64,000 nt of DNA from the NCBI RefSeq assembly GCF_004102725.1, contig NZ_LHQS01000001.1, positions 1 through 64,000 on the forward strand, in the 5' to 3' direction. Below are positions 8,422 to 16,901 of this stretch, piece by piece. The stretch comes from Methanoculleus taiwanensis. GTDB taxonomy: Archaea > Halobacteriota > Methanomicrobia > Methanomicrobiales > Methanoculleaceae. How positions within the stretch are numbered: position 1 is the stretch's first letter; every line of letters starts with the position of its first letter. Made by a program: the position numbers and the translations under genes. Below the pieces are notes generated by a model. That model was not told where the DNA came from. It saw nothing but the letters and a program-made list of their open reading frames with translations, and made no database searches.

Positions 8422-10683
8422 TCAGTGCAGAACCTCGTACCCCGGCATCCCGAGGACGTGCCGGGCGAGGTACATCGCGTCGGCGAGGGTGAGCGTCTCG
8501 CCGGCCGCGACCATCCCGACGCTCTCGGTCATCGGGTAGCCCTCGATCCCGAGGACGTGCCGGGCGGTGTAGACCGCGTCGTAGAGCGTAACCCGGTTAT
8601 CCAGGTTCGCATCCCCGTTCTTCACGACCGTGAGCGGGATCGAGACGGAGGTGTTGCCGATCCCATTTGCATCGGTCGCGTTCACGGCGAGGAGCACCGG
8701 GATGTAGGCGCCGTCCACGAATGGTGACGGGGCGATTGCCGTGACGTTCGCCGTCCAGGTGCCGTTCCCGAGGCCGGTCATCGGCGCCGCCACAGATCCG
8801 CCGAGCCCGGAGAGGTTTACCGTCACGGATGCGACAGCCGCACCGCCTGTCACGGAGAGCACGGCCGTCTCACCCGCTCCTGCGAAACCGTCGGTATCGG
8901 TCGGGATGAGGGTGGGCGTCGCCCGGGGATCGGTCAGGGACTCCACCACGAGGAAGGACGAGCAAACATACGCGTCGGATCGTGACCTGTGGATGGCGTT
9001 CAGAAAAGCGACAGAGGCTTCCATGCGTTCCATCGCGCCGAGATCGATCTCGCTCCCCGCGGCGTCGCGGATCCAGGTCTCGTTGACGGGGACGACATCC
9101 GGTATCCCGTCCGTCCCCGGATGCTGGATCACGACAGAGCACCATCCGGGTGTCATGTTCAGCGTCTCGCTGCCGGTAATGACGTTCGCAAAGGAGCCGT
9201 TATCCGCACCGCCGGCCGGCCGTGCAAAACTGCGATACCCCTCGCCGAAGAGCCAGACCGAGACGTTCTCCGGGAAAGCGGATATGGTTCCGGAGATCGT
9301 CAGGCTGTCACCCCTGGCAACGAAGTCCGCACTCAGCGTCACGGTGATGGAGTCCCTCTTCACGACGACCGAGGTGGTGGCGTACTTCACCTCTCCGACG
9401 TGTGCCTTGTCCCGCGGGGCAGAAACGGCGTAGATCGTGTACGCGCTGGAATCCACGTCCACGACCTGACGCACGGCGGAGGTGTTCCATCTGTACTCCC
9501 AGGTGGCATCGCTCTCGACGCCAGCCTGGGCGAAGGTACTGCCCTCGCCGTCGACGACGGGCACCGTGATATCGTCGAGTTTGACACCGTTCTCCGGGAG
9601 GTCAGGGCCGGTGAGGAAGAGGTAGGTGGTCGCATTATCAGTGTTGGTGCCGGAGAGCGTGAACTCCTCGCCGATGTAATAAACACCGGTACCCGACGCG
9701 GTCACGCTGACATCTCCCCGCGTCACCGCCACCGAAACGGCGTCGGAAACGCTCGGGTCGGCAGGGTCGACGACGGTGATCGTGAAGCTCCGGATCTCGG
9801 TGGTGAACGAGGTGTTGAACTGCACCGTACGGGTTCCGGCGGCGTTGGTGGTCAGGTTCGCCTTCGTATAGGGGAAGTCTGCGGCTTCATCTGCCAAAAC
9901 GCCGGTGCCGGGCAGAACACCGGGCTGGCCGGGCGCGATCAGGGGATACTGCTCCTCGCTCGCAAGACCGGCGTCGTTGACGTACAGAGAATACACCGTA
10001 GCCGGCTCGCCGACCATGGTCACGACGAAGTTGTTGTCGTAGACGACGCTCTCCTTGTTCGCTTCGATGGTCGGCGGCGCCGTGCTCCCGACGACGATAT
10101 TCTGTGTTGCGACCTCGCTGCCGTCGACGAGGACGCTGACCTGAACGCTCCCCTCACCGATGCCCGCAATGCCGAAGGTGATCGCCCCATTCCCGACCCC
10201 TGACGCCTCGCCGCTGATCTCGGCGGTCAGATCGACCGTTTCAACCTCTGCCATCGCCTCGCCGGAGACGCGAACCAGATCGAGAGGAGCACTGATAGCA
10301 TTGTACCCTACAGCAAGATCCACGATCCCGTTCTGCCCCAATGCTTCGAGGCTCTTAGCGGTGCTGCCGGTCTGTACCCGGACTCCTGCGCGTTCGACCG
10401 GTTCCGCACGGACGCGGATATCGGGGTCGGTAAGCGTGAAAGGCATGGTCACACCGGTCATATCAAAAACGAAACTATTCAGGCCATCGGGGGTTATTTC
10501 AGGCTCCGTCCGGAGCGTAAACGAGCTCCCGGCGGGGAGATCGGAGATATCGACGGTGACGGTGCCCCCGCTTCCGATGCTGTCCGGGGAGATGGTTACT
10601 GCAAGTGCCGCCGCTCCCTCGATGACGATGGAAAAGAGCAGGCATACGATCAGCGTACGGAGGATGCGGCGGCGGGGTGTCAT
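8422..10683 (-). CDS. secreted S-layer-like glycoprotein with C-terminal dockerin-type repeats
   Basis: A 753-residue exported protein. Residues 1-31 are a signal peptide (MTPRRRILRTLIVCLLFSIV, then small residues). The body is beta-rich, Thr/Ser/Val-heavy, with repeated Ig-like or beta-sandwich units and many N-x-S/T sequons; the segment with TYLFLTGPDLPENGVKL and WEYRWNTS matches what I remember of Methanoculleus S-layer proteins. Residues about 690-753 carry two dockerin-like calcium-binding repeats (NGDANLDNRVTLYDAVYTAR and a second ending DAMYLARHVLG). The ATG at 10683 was chosen because it immediately precedes the signal peptide. Dockerin modules pair with cohesins; no cohesin is seen in this window. 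It may be glycosylated by AglB encoded further on. Confidence 0.85.
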   Translation of the reverse strand: MTPRRRILRTLIVCLLFSIVIEGAAALAVTISPDSIGSGGTVTVDISDLPAGSSFTLRTEPEITPDGLNSFVFDMTGVTMPFTLTDPDIRVRAEPVERAGVRVQTGSTAKSLEALGQNGIVDLAVGYNAISAPLDLVRVSGEAMAEVETVDLTAEISGEASGVGNGAITFGIAGIGEGSVQVSVLVDGSEVATQNIVVGSTAPPTIEANKESVVYDNNFVVTMVGEPATVYSLYVNDAGLASEEQYPLIAPGQPGVLPGTGVLADEAADFPYTKANLTTNAAGTRTVQFNTSFTTEIRSFTITVVDPADPSVSDAVSVAVTRGDVSVTASGTGVYYIGEEFTLSGTNTDNATTYLFLTGPDLPENGVKLDDITVPVVDGEGSTFAQAGVESDATWEYRWNTSAVRQVVDVDSSAYTIYAVSAPRDKAHVGEVKYATTSVVVKRDSITVTLSADFVARGDSLTISGTISAFPENVSVWLFGEGYRSFARPAGGADNGSFANVITGSETLNMTPGWCSVVIQHPGTDGIPDVVPVNETWIRDAAGSEIDLGAMERMEASVAFLNAIHRSRSDAYVCSSFLVVESLTDPRATPTLIPTDTDGFAGAGETAVLSVTGGAAVASVTVNLSGLGGSVAAPMTGLGNGTWTANVTAIAPSPFVDGAYIPVLLAVNATDANGIGNTSVSIPLTVVKNGDANLDNRVTLYDAVYTARHVLGIEGYPMTESVGMVAAGETLTLADAMYLARHVLGMPGYEVLH

Positions 10684-10803
10684 AGGAGAAGGGATCTGTA
10701 CTCTTCGGTAATAGAGCTTTTTGCCGTTTAGCCACACCGGGATCGCCCTATAGCCAAACAGGAATATGTGATGGTCCCGATCTGGTTCGAGTTACCCCGA
10801 CGC

Positions 10804-10822
10804 ATATTACCTCAAGTAATAA
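10804..10822. promoter_or_regulatory. imperfect inverted repeat matching the 8352 element
   Basis: ATATTACC, spacer TCA, then AGTAATAA: the same left arm and spacing as the perfect palindrome at 8352-8370, with two mismatches in the right arm. It lies about 44-62 bases upstream of the rightward gene at 10866 and 121 bases upstream of the leftward S-layer-like gene. Confidence 0.5.
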
Positions 10823-10865
10823 TTATCCCCCGGGAGCACCAACCCCTCCTCCATCGGAGGGAGGA

Positions 10866-11111
10866 ATGCCGGAGGAGAAGACCACCCGGGAGCTGATGTA
10901 TGAAACGAGCCGCGACGTCAAGTGGATCTGCCGGACGCTGCAGCGGATGGAGGAGCAGGCCGGCGACCACGAGGAACGCCTGCGAGACCTCGAGGGCTGG
11001 CGCGAGCGGAAGATCGGCGAGGAGCAGCGAGCCTGCCGGATCGGCGCCGGTGCCGGCGGCCTCGTCGGTGGAATCGTGGCGATGCTGGTGCGGCTGCTCG
11101 GGTTCGGGTGA
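10866..11111 (+). CDS. small coiled-coil protein with C-terminal membrane helix
   Basis: An 81-residue protein. Residues 3-55 are highly charged and helical (TSRDVKWICRTLQRMEEQAG, then DHEERLRDLEGW) and should form a coiled coil. Residues 58-79 are a Gly-rich membrane helix (IGAGAGGLVGGIVAMLVRLL). The plan resembles XhlA-type phage holin partners and other small coiled-coil anchors, but no phage genes adjoin it. A strong GGAGGGAGG ribosome-binding site precedes the ATG by two bases. A candidate operator lies about 45 bases upstream. Confidence 0.8.
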   Translation: MPEEKTTRELMYETSRDVKWICRTLQRMEEQAGDHEERLRDLEGWRERKIGEEQRACRIGAGAGGLVGGIVAMLVRLLGFG

Positions 11112-11143
11112 GCGTCCCGGATCAGACCCGAAGGCACCCGGGT

Positions 11144-11548
11144 TCAGCACTCCGGCACGCCCGCTCGCGACCTGTGCTCCCGGATCGCTCCGGCGATCAC
11201 CTGCGCGAGGCTCCCGTACAGAACCGCCGGAACGCCGTCCTTCCGGAGCACGGCATCGGCCCCGGCACCGAGACAGTCAGCGGCTATCTCATCCCGGGAG
11301 CGCCCGGAGAGCACGATGATCGGTATTTCATGCCACCGGCTCCGGATCTCCCTGATGAAACCCGCCCCCTCGACATCCGGCATGGTATAATCCGTAACGA
11401 TTGCATCGAACCGCTTCTCTTCGAGCCGTGCCACCGCATCACCGGGCGACCCGGCGGTCGTGACCGAGAAGTCGCCCGACCGCTCGAGGAAGATCGTCCC
11501 GATCTCCAGGAGCGCCGGTTCGTCGTCGATGAGGAGGACAGAAACCAT
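11144..11548 (-). CDS. single-domain response regulator (receiver)
   Basis: A 134-residue CheY-like receiver. The acidic pair is Asp8-Asp9 (LLIDDEPALL), the phosphoacceptor is Asp53 in IVTDYTMPDVEG, the conserved Ser is in IIVLSGRS, and the Lys is in VLRKDG. There is no output domain, so it acts by protein-protein contact. It follows a CheW-like gene by 13 bases and closes a receptor-CheW-receiver set, although no histidine kinase is encoded here to phosphorylate it. Confidence 0.93.
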   Translation of the reverse strand: MVSVLLIDDEPALLEIGTIFLERSGDFSVTTAGSPGDAVARLEEKRFDAIVTDYTMPDVEGAGFIREIRSRWHEIPIIVLSGRSRDEIAADCLGAGADAVLRKDGVPAVLYGSLAQVIAGAIREHRSRAGVPEC

Positions 11549-11561
11549 AACGGCACGGCGG

Positions 11562-12041
11562 TCAGGCGCCCGTCACCTGCTCCTGCAGGAGCCGCCGGAC
11601 GTCGAGCCAGATGATGAGATTGGTCTGATCGGCATCTCTGCCGTCGGTCTCCTCCTCGGCGCCGAGCTTGATGATACCTTTGACGTAAGCGGTGCTCGAG
11701 GCCGCATCGTCCATCTCCTCGATGTCTCCTTCGGCCACCTGGCGGACACTGCTGACGTCGTCTACGATGATCCCGACGTTCGAACCTCCCGCAGCCTCCC
11801 GGACGAGGACGATGATCTTCCGGTTCTCAGCCGCCTCGCCGTCCGGCAGCCCGAGGAGGACGTTTACATTGATGATATTCGTAATCTCTCCCCGCAGGTT
11901 GATGATCCCTGCAATGTACGGGGGCGAGCGGGGAAGGGAGGTGATCGGCATCATCTCCACGATCTCCCGGGCGAGCTGGATATCCAGGGCATAGTGCTCT
12001 TTTCCGAGCTGAAACTCCACAACGTCGACGCATTGAACCAT
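11562..12041 (-). CDS. cheW: CheW-like coupling protein
   Basis: A 159-residue CheW domain protein. It begins QCVDVVEFQLGKEHYALDIQ, continues with PITSLPRSPPYIAGIINLRG (the conserved GxxNLRG signature) and ends with VRRLLQEQ. Such proteins bridge receptors and the CheA kinase. The ATG follows a GGAGGG ribosome-binding site. It lies 13 bases downstream of a cytoplasmic receptor gene and 13 bases upstream of a receiver gene, so the three are one operon. The middle contains an insertion with an acidic stretch around EEMDDAAS, slightly unusual for the family. Confidence 0.92.
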   Translation of the reverse strand: MVQCVDVVEFQLGKEHYALDIQLAREIVEMMPITSLPRSPPYIAGIINLRGEITNIINVNVLLGLPDGEAAENRKIIVLVREAAGGSNVGIIVDDVSSVRQVAEGDIEEMDDAASSTAYVKGIIKLGAEEETDGRDADQTNLIIWLDVRRLLQEQVTGA

Positions 12042-12054
12042 GTCGTCCCTCCGG

Positions 12055-14445
12055 TCAGACGCGGAACCGATTCATCTTCGCCCGCAGGTCTCCGGCCATC
12101 TGGTTGATCTCGTGGGCGGCGCTGCCGATCTCCTCAGTCGAGGCGCTGGCCTCCTCGGCGAGAGCCGCAAGGTCTTCCATCTGGCTCTGGGTTCCCTTGG
12201 TCAGGCGGGTTCCTTCCGCCATACCCTGGACGACGCTGTTCGTCGCGTTGGCCTGGTCTTCGGTCGCCCGGGCGATCTCGCCGAGCCCGTGCGTCACGAC
12301 CTCGGCCTCGCTGATGATCGTGTTGAGCGCCTCGATGGTCTGGGTAACGCTCGCAACCCCTGCCCCGATCTCGGTATGGGCCGACTTTATGGCGGTCGCG
12401 GTCTTCTCGCTGCTCGTCTGGATACCGGCGATCACCTTCTCGATATGCTGCGTCGCGCTTTTCGCTTCCCCGGCGAGGTTCCGCACCTCCCCGGCGACGA
12501 CGGCAAACCCGCGGCCGTGCTCTCCTGCCCGGGCGGCCTCGATCGCAGCGTTCAGCGCCAGCAGGTTGACCTGATTCGCGATATCGGTGATGAGCCTGAC
12601 AATGTTGTTGATCTCCCGCATCTGGGCGTTGAGCCCCTCGATCTCCTCGACGCTCTGCTGCGCGATCTGCTCGACCACCGCCATCTTCCGGTTCGCCCCG
12701 TCACCCAGCGTCTGAGCATTCATACCCTGTTGTGCGGCGTTCCGGGCGCGTCCGAGGACTTCCTGCGTCGTGCTTGCGATCTCCTCGTTCGACGCGGAAA
12801 GATCGGCAATCTGCCGGTCTATCTGCTCGATCTGCAGGAGCACCTGTTTGGAGAGGTCGGCGCACTTCTGGCTGGTATTCGCAACCTGCTCCGCAGCCTT
12901 TGCAATCTCCTCCGACCCCTTGCTCGTCTCGGCGGTGCCTGCCTCGACCTGCCCGATGGCCAGGTTGATCTCCCTGATGGCGGTTCCAATTGCACCCATG
13001 GCGTTGTTGAAATCGGTTTTCACCAGCTCGAGCGGGTCGGCCCTGCCGATCGCCACCGCGCACGTCAGGTCGCCCTTCGCGACCGCGGCAAGACCCGCAG
13101 CAAGCTCCTGAACGCTCCGGTCGAGGGCATCGGCCTTCCCCTGCGCCTCATCCATCAGAGCCTGCACCTGCCGCTCCTTCTCCCGCTGTTCGGTGATGTC
13201 CACGAAGACGGCGAGTATCTGCCTGACGTCGCCTTTTTCGTCGAGCAGGGGGATCGCCCATTCCTGGAGGATGAAGAGACCCGCCGGCATCTGCACCGTC
13301 ACTTCCCCGAAGACACGCTGCTTGTTTTTGAGGGCGCCGGCAAGCCCTTCTCCCTGCACGTCACGGATATCGAAGTTCCTGACGTTCATCTTGAGGACCT
13401 GCTCACGGCTGTACCCGGAGAGGTCGATGAATGCATCGTTCGTCTCGAGGATCTGCATCGTCGTGTCGACGAGCAGCATCGGAACGGGGTTCTGCCGGAC
13501 GATGGCGTCGGACTGCTGCTGCAGCTGCTGAACCTCCTCGACTTTTTGCTGCTGTTCCGTCCAGTCGTTCCAGACGTAAAACGCCATCTCGACCGTCCCG
13601 TTCGGATCGAGGATCGGGATGGCATTCAGGGTCAGGTACTTCTGCACTCCGTCCGGCCACTTCGCGAGTACGTCCGTCCGCGCCCGCTTCTTCGTCTCGT
13701 AGCAGGCGTAGAAATCGTCGCCGCCGATGACCGTGATGTCGTAGTCGTAGAGTTTCTTCCGCATCGTCTCTTCGCGGGTGCCCCGCCACATCCGGGCATA
13801 CTCATCGTTGATGTCAAGACGGCTCTTGTCCGCCCGGAGAACGGCGATCGCGAGGGGGTTGTCCTTAATCATCGTGTCGTTCCGCTGCTGTACCTTCTCG
13901 ACCTCCTCCATCTTCTCGTGGAGCTCCGTCCAGTCGTTCCAGACGTAGAAGGCTATCTCGATCTCGCCCTTCTCATCGAGGATGGGGATGGCGTTCAGGG
14001 TCAGGTATTTCCGGACGCCGTCGGGCCACTTCGCGAGCACATCCGTCCGCGCCCGCTTCTTCGTCTCGTAGCAGGCGTAGAAATCGTCGCCGCCGATGAC
14101 CGTGATGTCGTAGTCGTAGAGTTTCTTCCGCATCGTCTCTTCGCGGGTGCCCCGCCACATCCGGGCATACTCGTCGTTGATGTCAAGACGGCTCTTGTCC
14201 GCCCGGAGGACGGCGATCGCGAGGGGGTTATCCCGGATCATCTGCCGGAACCGTCTCTTTTGGGCGTTCGCTTCGCGGAGTTCCTCCTGATACGACTGAT
14301 CGCGCTCCCCGAGTGCGGCCAGTGCGGCGTTGAGCTGGTGTGCGAGCGGCTGGAGGTCATCTCCAACGGCAGCTGCATCAATCCGGGCGGCATAGTTCCC
14401 GGCGATGAGCTGGTCAAGTGCTTCTTTCAATGCTGCTGTATCCAA
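12055..14445 (-). CDS. cytoplasmic PAS-containing methyl-accepting chemotaxis receptor
   Basis: A 796-residue receptor without any membrane helix. The order is a short helical N-terminus, three PAS domains (about 73-173, 196-296 and 310-420), a HAMP-like segment, and the methyl-accepting coiled coil whose CheA/CheW-binding hairpin is intact (QVNLLALNAAIEAARAGEHG and what follows, about 615-650). PAS1 and PAS2 are almost identical in protein and DNA. The conserved HxxxC-free cores give no clear cofactor; the YDYDITVIGGDDFYACYE segment is shared by both copies. The start is TTG at 14445, supported by AAGGTGA seven bases upstream. The gene heads an operon with CheW and a receiver. Confidence 0.92.
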   Translation of the reverse strand: MDTAALKEALDQLIAGNYAARIDAAAVGDDLQPLAHQLNAALAALGERDQSYQEELREANAQKRRFRQMIRDNPLAIAVLRADKSRLDINDEYARMWRGTREETMRKKLYDYDITVIGGDDFYACYETKKRARTDVLAKWPDGVRKYLTLNAIPILDEKGEIEIAFYVWNDWTELHEKMEEVEKVQQRNDTMIKDNPLAIAVLRADKSRLDINDEYARMWRGTREETMRKKLYDYDITVIGGDDFYACYETKKRARTDVLAKWPDGVQKYLTLNAIPILDPNGTVEMAFYVWNDWTEQQQKVEEVQQLQQQSDAIVRQNPVPMLLVDTTMQILETNDAFIDLSGYSREQVLKMNVRNFDIRDVQGEGLAGALKNKQRVFGEVTVQMPAGLFILQEWAIPLLDEKGDVRQILAVFVDITEQREKERQVQALMDEAQGKADALDRSVQELAAGLAAVAKGDLTCAVAIGRADPLELVKTDFNNAMGAIGTAIREINLAIGQVEAGTAETSKGSEEIAKAAEQVANTSQKCADLSKQVLLQIEQIDRQIADLSASNEEIASTTQEVLGRARNAAQQGMNAQTLGDGANRKMAVVEQIAQQSVEEIEGLNAQMREINNIVRLITDIANQVNLLALNAAIEAARAGEHGRGFAVVAGEVRNLAGEAKSATQHIEKVIAGIQTSSEKTATAIKSAHTEIGAGVASVTQTIEALNTIISEAEVVTHGLGEIARATEDQANATNSVVQGMAEGTRLTKGTQSQMEDLAALAEEASASTEEIGSAAHEINQMAGDLRAKMNRFRV
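13558..14229. repeat. 369-base tandem duplication inside the receptor gene
   Basis: Two copies, about 13558-13860 and 13927-14229, offset by exactly 369 bases (123 codons), each encode one PAS domain. Over roughly 180 bases in the left part of each reading (from cgcccgcttcttcg onward) I count only about three differences, including at synonymous positions. This points to recent duplication or gene conversion. Confidence 0.85.
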
Positions 14446-15028
14446 TGCTTGTCACCTTGTCTGATTGTAAAACGGCGGATGGTTCCAAAGGGCGGCGAGC
14501 ACCGCACCGGGGTTTTTAGCCCTCGTATGAAACAGAGAGAGCAGACGACGAACCCGGGCGTTCCGAAGGCAGCATTCGAAGAGAATGACAGCGGTTCCGG
14601 ATTGTCCCGTGCCGGCTACGAGAGGACGGGCCGTGTCGTGCAGTGCCCTGCTGATTGCCTGGCAGATCTGCCGAATGCTAAGCAGATCTGATTGCCTTTG
14701 TCCCGGTAGTTAATCGTAAATTATAAAGGTTTCGATACTTTTTTGCCAAAATCCGAGGATTTTAATACTTTATCTCAGAAAAGCAGGAAGGATTTTAGGA
14801 TCAAGACCATATAAAACCTTTGTTTACGAGAGGGGGAGGCCGAAGACGACACCGCGGTTATTTTACGCCTCGTTCAGGTGGAACCCGCCGGAGCGCCGCC
14901 ACCGCGATCGTATACCCGTCCCCGGCAGCCCGGCACGGGTCGGCGACGCGGGTGACGGCGGGCGACCCGCTCCGCGCAGGGAGGTCCCGCCGCCCGCGTC
15001 CGGAGGCGACCTACAGATTAATGCTGCT
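14446..15028. other. 583-base intergenic region with repeats and AT-rich promoter-like DNA
   Basis: No convincing gene. GCAGATCTG occurs at 14662-14670 and 14682-14690, exactly 20 bases apart, flanked outside by GATTGCCT at 14653-14660 and 14690-14697. The stretch 14700-14820 is unusually AT-rich and has three TATA-like elements (near 14720, 14761 and 14811) and a T6 run near 14738. It could hold the promoters of the divergent receptor and lipoprotein genes, a small RNA, or both. Confidence 0.5.
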
Positions 15029-15493
15029 GTGATTCGACGTATCATAATGCACCAGTCTCCGATGCACCTGCTTGCCGCTCTGCTTCTCCTTGCCGGGACA
15101 TGCGTCTCGGGCTGCACGGGGCAGGATACCGTGGTCTCCGGCGAGGAGCGAGCGATCATAGTCGCGTACGCCGATCCGATCGCCGAGAACCTCCTGCAGG
15201 GGTTCAACGAGGGCAATTACACGATCTACTCACGGGATTTCGGCGTTGAGATGAAAAGGAGCCTTACCGAGGCGGTATTTCTGCAGAACCGCAAGTTCGT
15301 CACGTCCAGAATAGGGCTCTACGAGTCCCGGGGCGACCCGATCGTTACGGAGCAGGGCGAGTATATCGCCGTCAACTATCCGGCGACGTTCGAGCGGGAG
15401 GACGGCGTGAACGTCCGGCTTGTCTTCAGAAAGGGCGATCCGTCGCACCTGCTCTACGGGCTCTGGTTCAATTCACCGGCGCTGCAACGGTGA
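15029..15493 (+). CDS. small lipoprotein, DUF3887-like
   Basis: A 154-residue exported lipoprotein from a GTG at 15029, or 148 residues from the ATG at 15047; neither has a strong ribosome-binding site. The signal peptide ends in the lipobox VSGC. The mature part (about 125 residues) has the pattern of DUF3887-type NTF2-like domains: NLLQGFNEGNYTIYSRDF near its start, then RLVFRKGD and LYGLWFN at the end. Such proteins probably bind small ligands at the cell surface. It stands alone between the long intergenic region and a convergent Cys-rich gene. Confidence 0.78.
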   Translation: MIRRIIMHQSPMHLLAALLLLAGTCVSGCTGQDTVVSGEERAIIVAYADPIAENLLQGFNEGNYTIYSRDFGVEMKRSLTEAVFLQNRKFVTSRIGLYESRGDPIVTEQGEYIAVNYPATFEREDGVNVRLVFRKGDPSHLLYGLWFNSPALQR

Positions 15494-15509
15494 TACACCG
15501 CCTGCCGCC

Positions 15510-15905
15510 TCACCACGCCTCTCCGCACCGCAGGCAGCGGTTCCGGTGGACGCAGAGGATAGCTCCACAGTGCGGGCAGGTCCACCGGGTCTTCTCCTGT
15601 TCGATGAATTCGTCGATCCCCCGCTCCCGTATTGCGTGCAGATTGTCGAGCATGCTCATCCAGTATTTCACGTACCGTTTGTCGAGCCGTTTCAACCGTG
15701 CACAGGGGTATTCGGCGCAGTCGTAGCAGTAGTCTCCCGTCCGGTCTTCGCACTGCCGGATGCGGCACCTGGCGCAGGACGGGCGCAGTCCGGCGGCATC
15801 CTCCGTCCGACAGCCGGGACATCGGTTCTTCTCCCGCAGGTAGCCGATGCAGAGCCCACAGTTCATACCGCAGGGAGCGATCAGGGCAGGAGAGAGGCGG
15901 GTCAT
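15510..15905 (-). CDS. Cys-rich DUF3795 protein
   Basis: A 131-residue protein. The N-terminal APCGMNCGLCIGYL and NRCPGCRTED, then CARCRIRQC and YCYDCAEYPC are the typical DUF3795 cysteine pattern, probably one or two Zn or Fe-S sites. The C-terminal TRWTCPHCGAILCVHRNRCL adds a zinc-ribbon extension. DUF3795 proteins are frequent in methanogens and anaerobes; their role is unknown. The gene is convergent with the preceding lipoprotein gene, 16 bases apart. Confidence 0.85.
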   Translation of the reverse strand: MTRLSPALIAPCGMNCGLCIGYLREKNRCPGCRTEDAAGLRPSCARCRIRQCEDRTGDYCYDCAEYPCARLKRLDKRYVKYWMSMLDNLHAIRERGIDEFIEQEKTRWTCPHCGAILCVHRNRCLRCGEAW

Positions 15906-16005
15906 TGCTTCTCGTATGCTCGCCGCAGGGCAAGAAGTCTCTTTCGGGAGCGGGCGGTCACCTGCAATTGCACGGCAGCCATGGAGAGGGGGTGAAGAAG
16001 ACGGT

Positions 16006-16758
16006 TCAGCGGCTCCTCAGAATGAAGAACTCGTAGCCGTACTCGTCTCCGTGCTCCCGGTGCACCGCGATCTCCCGCTCCGAGAACGCGACGAACGCTT
16101 CCGCGTCGGGATTGCCGGCGGCCACCTTCTTCAGGTCGGGCAGCCGCTCTATGAGCGGCGTATAGTAGTGATCCCACCAGACGGACCCGGGAAGTGGGAA
16201 GGTCGCGACGACCTCGTAGCCGGCCTTTTCAGCGATCGCACAGGTCTCCGGAACCGTTGTTATCGCCGGGTAGCAGTCGTTCCAGAACGCCGCCGCCTCC
16301 GGCGAGGGCTGATCGGTGAACCAGACCGCTTCGCTGAGGCAGAAGTAGCCGCTCGGCCGGAGAAGCCGCTTCCACAACCGGAGTCCTTTCTCAAACCCCA
16401 CGATGAAGATAGAACTCTCCGCCCAGAGGACGTCGAAGGCTGCATCCTCAAACGGCAGATCGTCCATGGACTCTCTCACCGTCGTGATCCTGTCCCCCAC
16501 CCCGGCCGCTGCCGCCTTCCGGGCGAGATCGTCCAGGTACGGCTGGTGGATGTCGACGGCGGTGATATGACAGTTCGGGCATATACGGCCGAGCTCGATC
16601 GTCTGCATCCCCGCCCCACACCCGATATCCAGGATCTCCGGCTGGTCCGGGAGATTTTTCAGCATCGAAAACGCTTTTTGCGTGCACGCGTTGCTACCCG
16701 GCCCCTGGCGGGGCAGTCCCTCGTGCATGGTGAAGAGGAATGACATATCCATTACCAT
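16006..16758 (-). CDS. class I SAM-dependent methyltransferase
   Basis: A 250-residue protein with motif I EILDIGCGAGMQTIELG (about residues 41-57), motif II ITAVDIHQPYL, motif III MDDLPF followed by FDVLWAES. The N-terminal HEGLPRQGPGSNACTQKAF resembles methanogen methyltransferases that act on small molecules. Three in-frame ATGs lie at 16758, 16752 and 16746; the first is taken. Substrate unknown. The fold is different in detail from the methyltransferases at 867 and 22372, so these are not recent copies. Confidence 0.87.
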   Translation of the reverse strand: MVMDMSFLFTMHEGLPRQGPGSNACTQKAFSMLKNLPDQPEILDIGCGAGMQTIELGRICPNCHITAVDIHQPYLDDLARKAAAAGVGDRITTVRESMDDLPFEDAAFDVLWAESSIFIVGFEKGLRLWKRLLRPSGYFCLSEAVWFTDQPSPEAAAFWNDCYPAITTVPETCAIAEKAGYEVVATFPLPGSVWWDHYYTPLIERLPDLKKVAAGNPDAEAFVAFSEREIAVHREHGDEYGYEFFILRSR

Positions 16759-16901
16759 TCATGCGCCGTCTGATCCGATAAAGGAGCAGGCGACAGGCCG
16801 GAATAAGCCGGCCATGCAGACCAGACCGAAGCGCCCGCAGTACCTTCCACCGACACCCTCATAGCACCACCCCGCCCATACTCTCTCCGGGAAGTACCGG
16901 A

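Noticed and set aside
12040-14691. 883-codon rightward open frame opposite the chemoreceptor gene
   Set aside because: It is the mirror of the receptor on the other strand, a common artefact at this GC content; the leftward frame has unmistakable MCP and PAS motifs.
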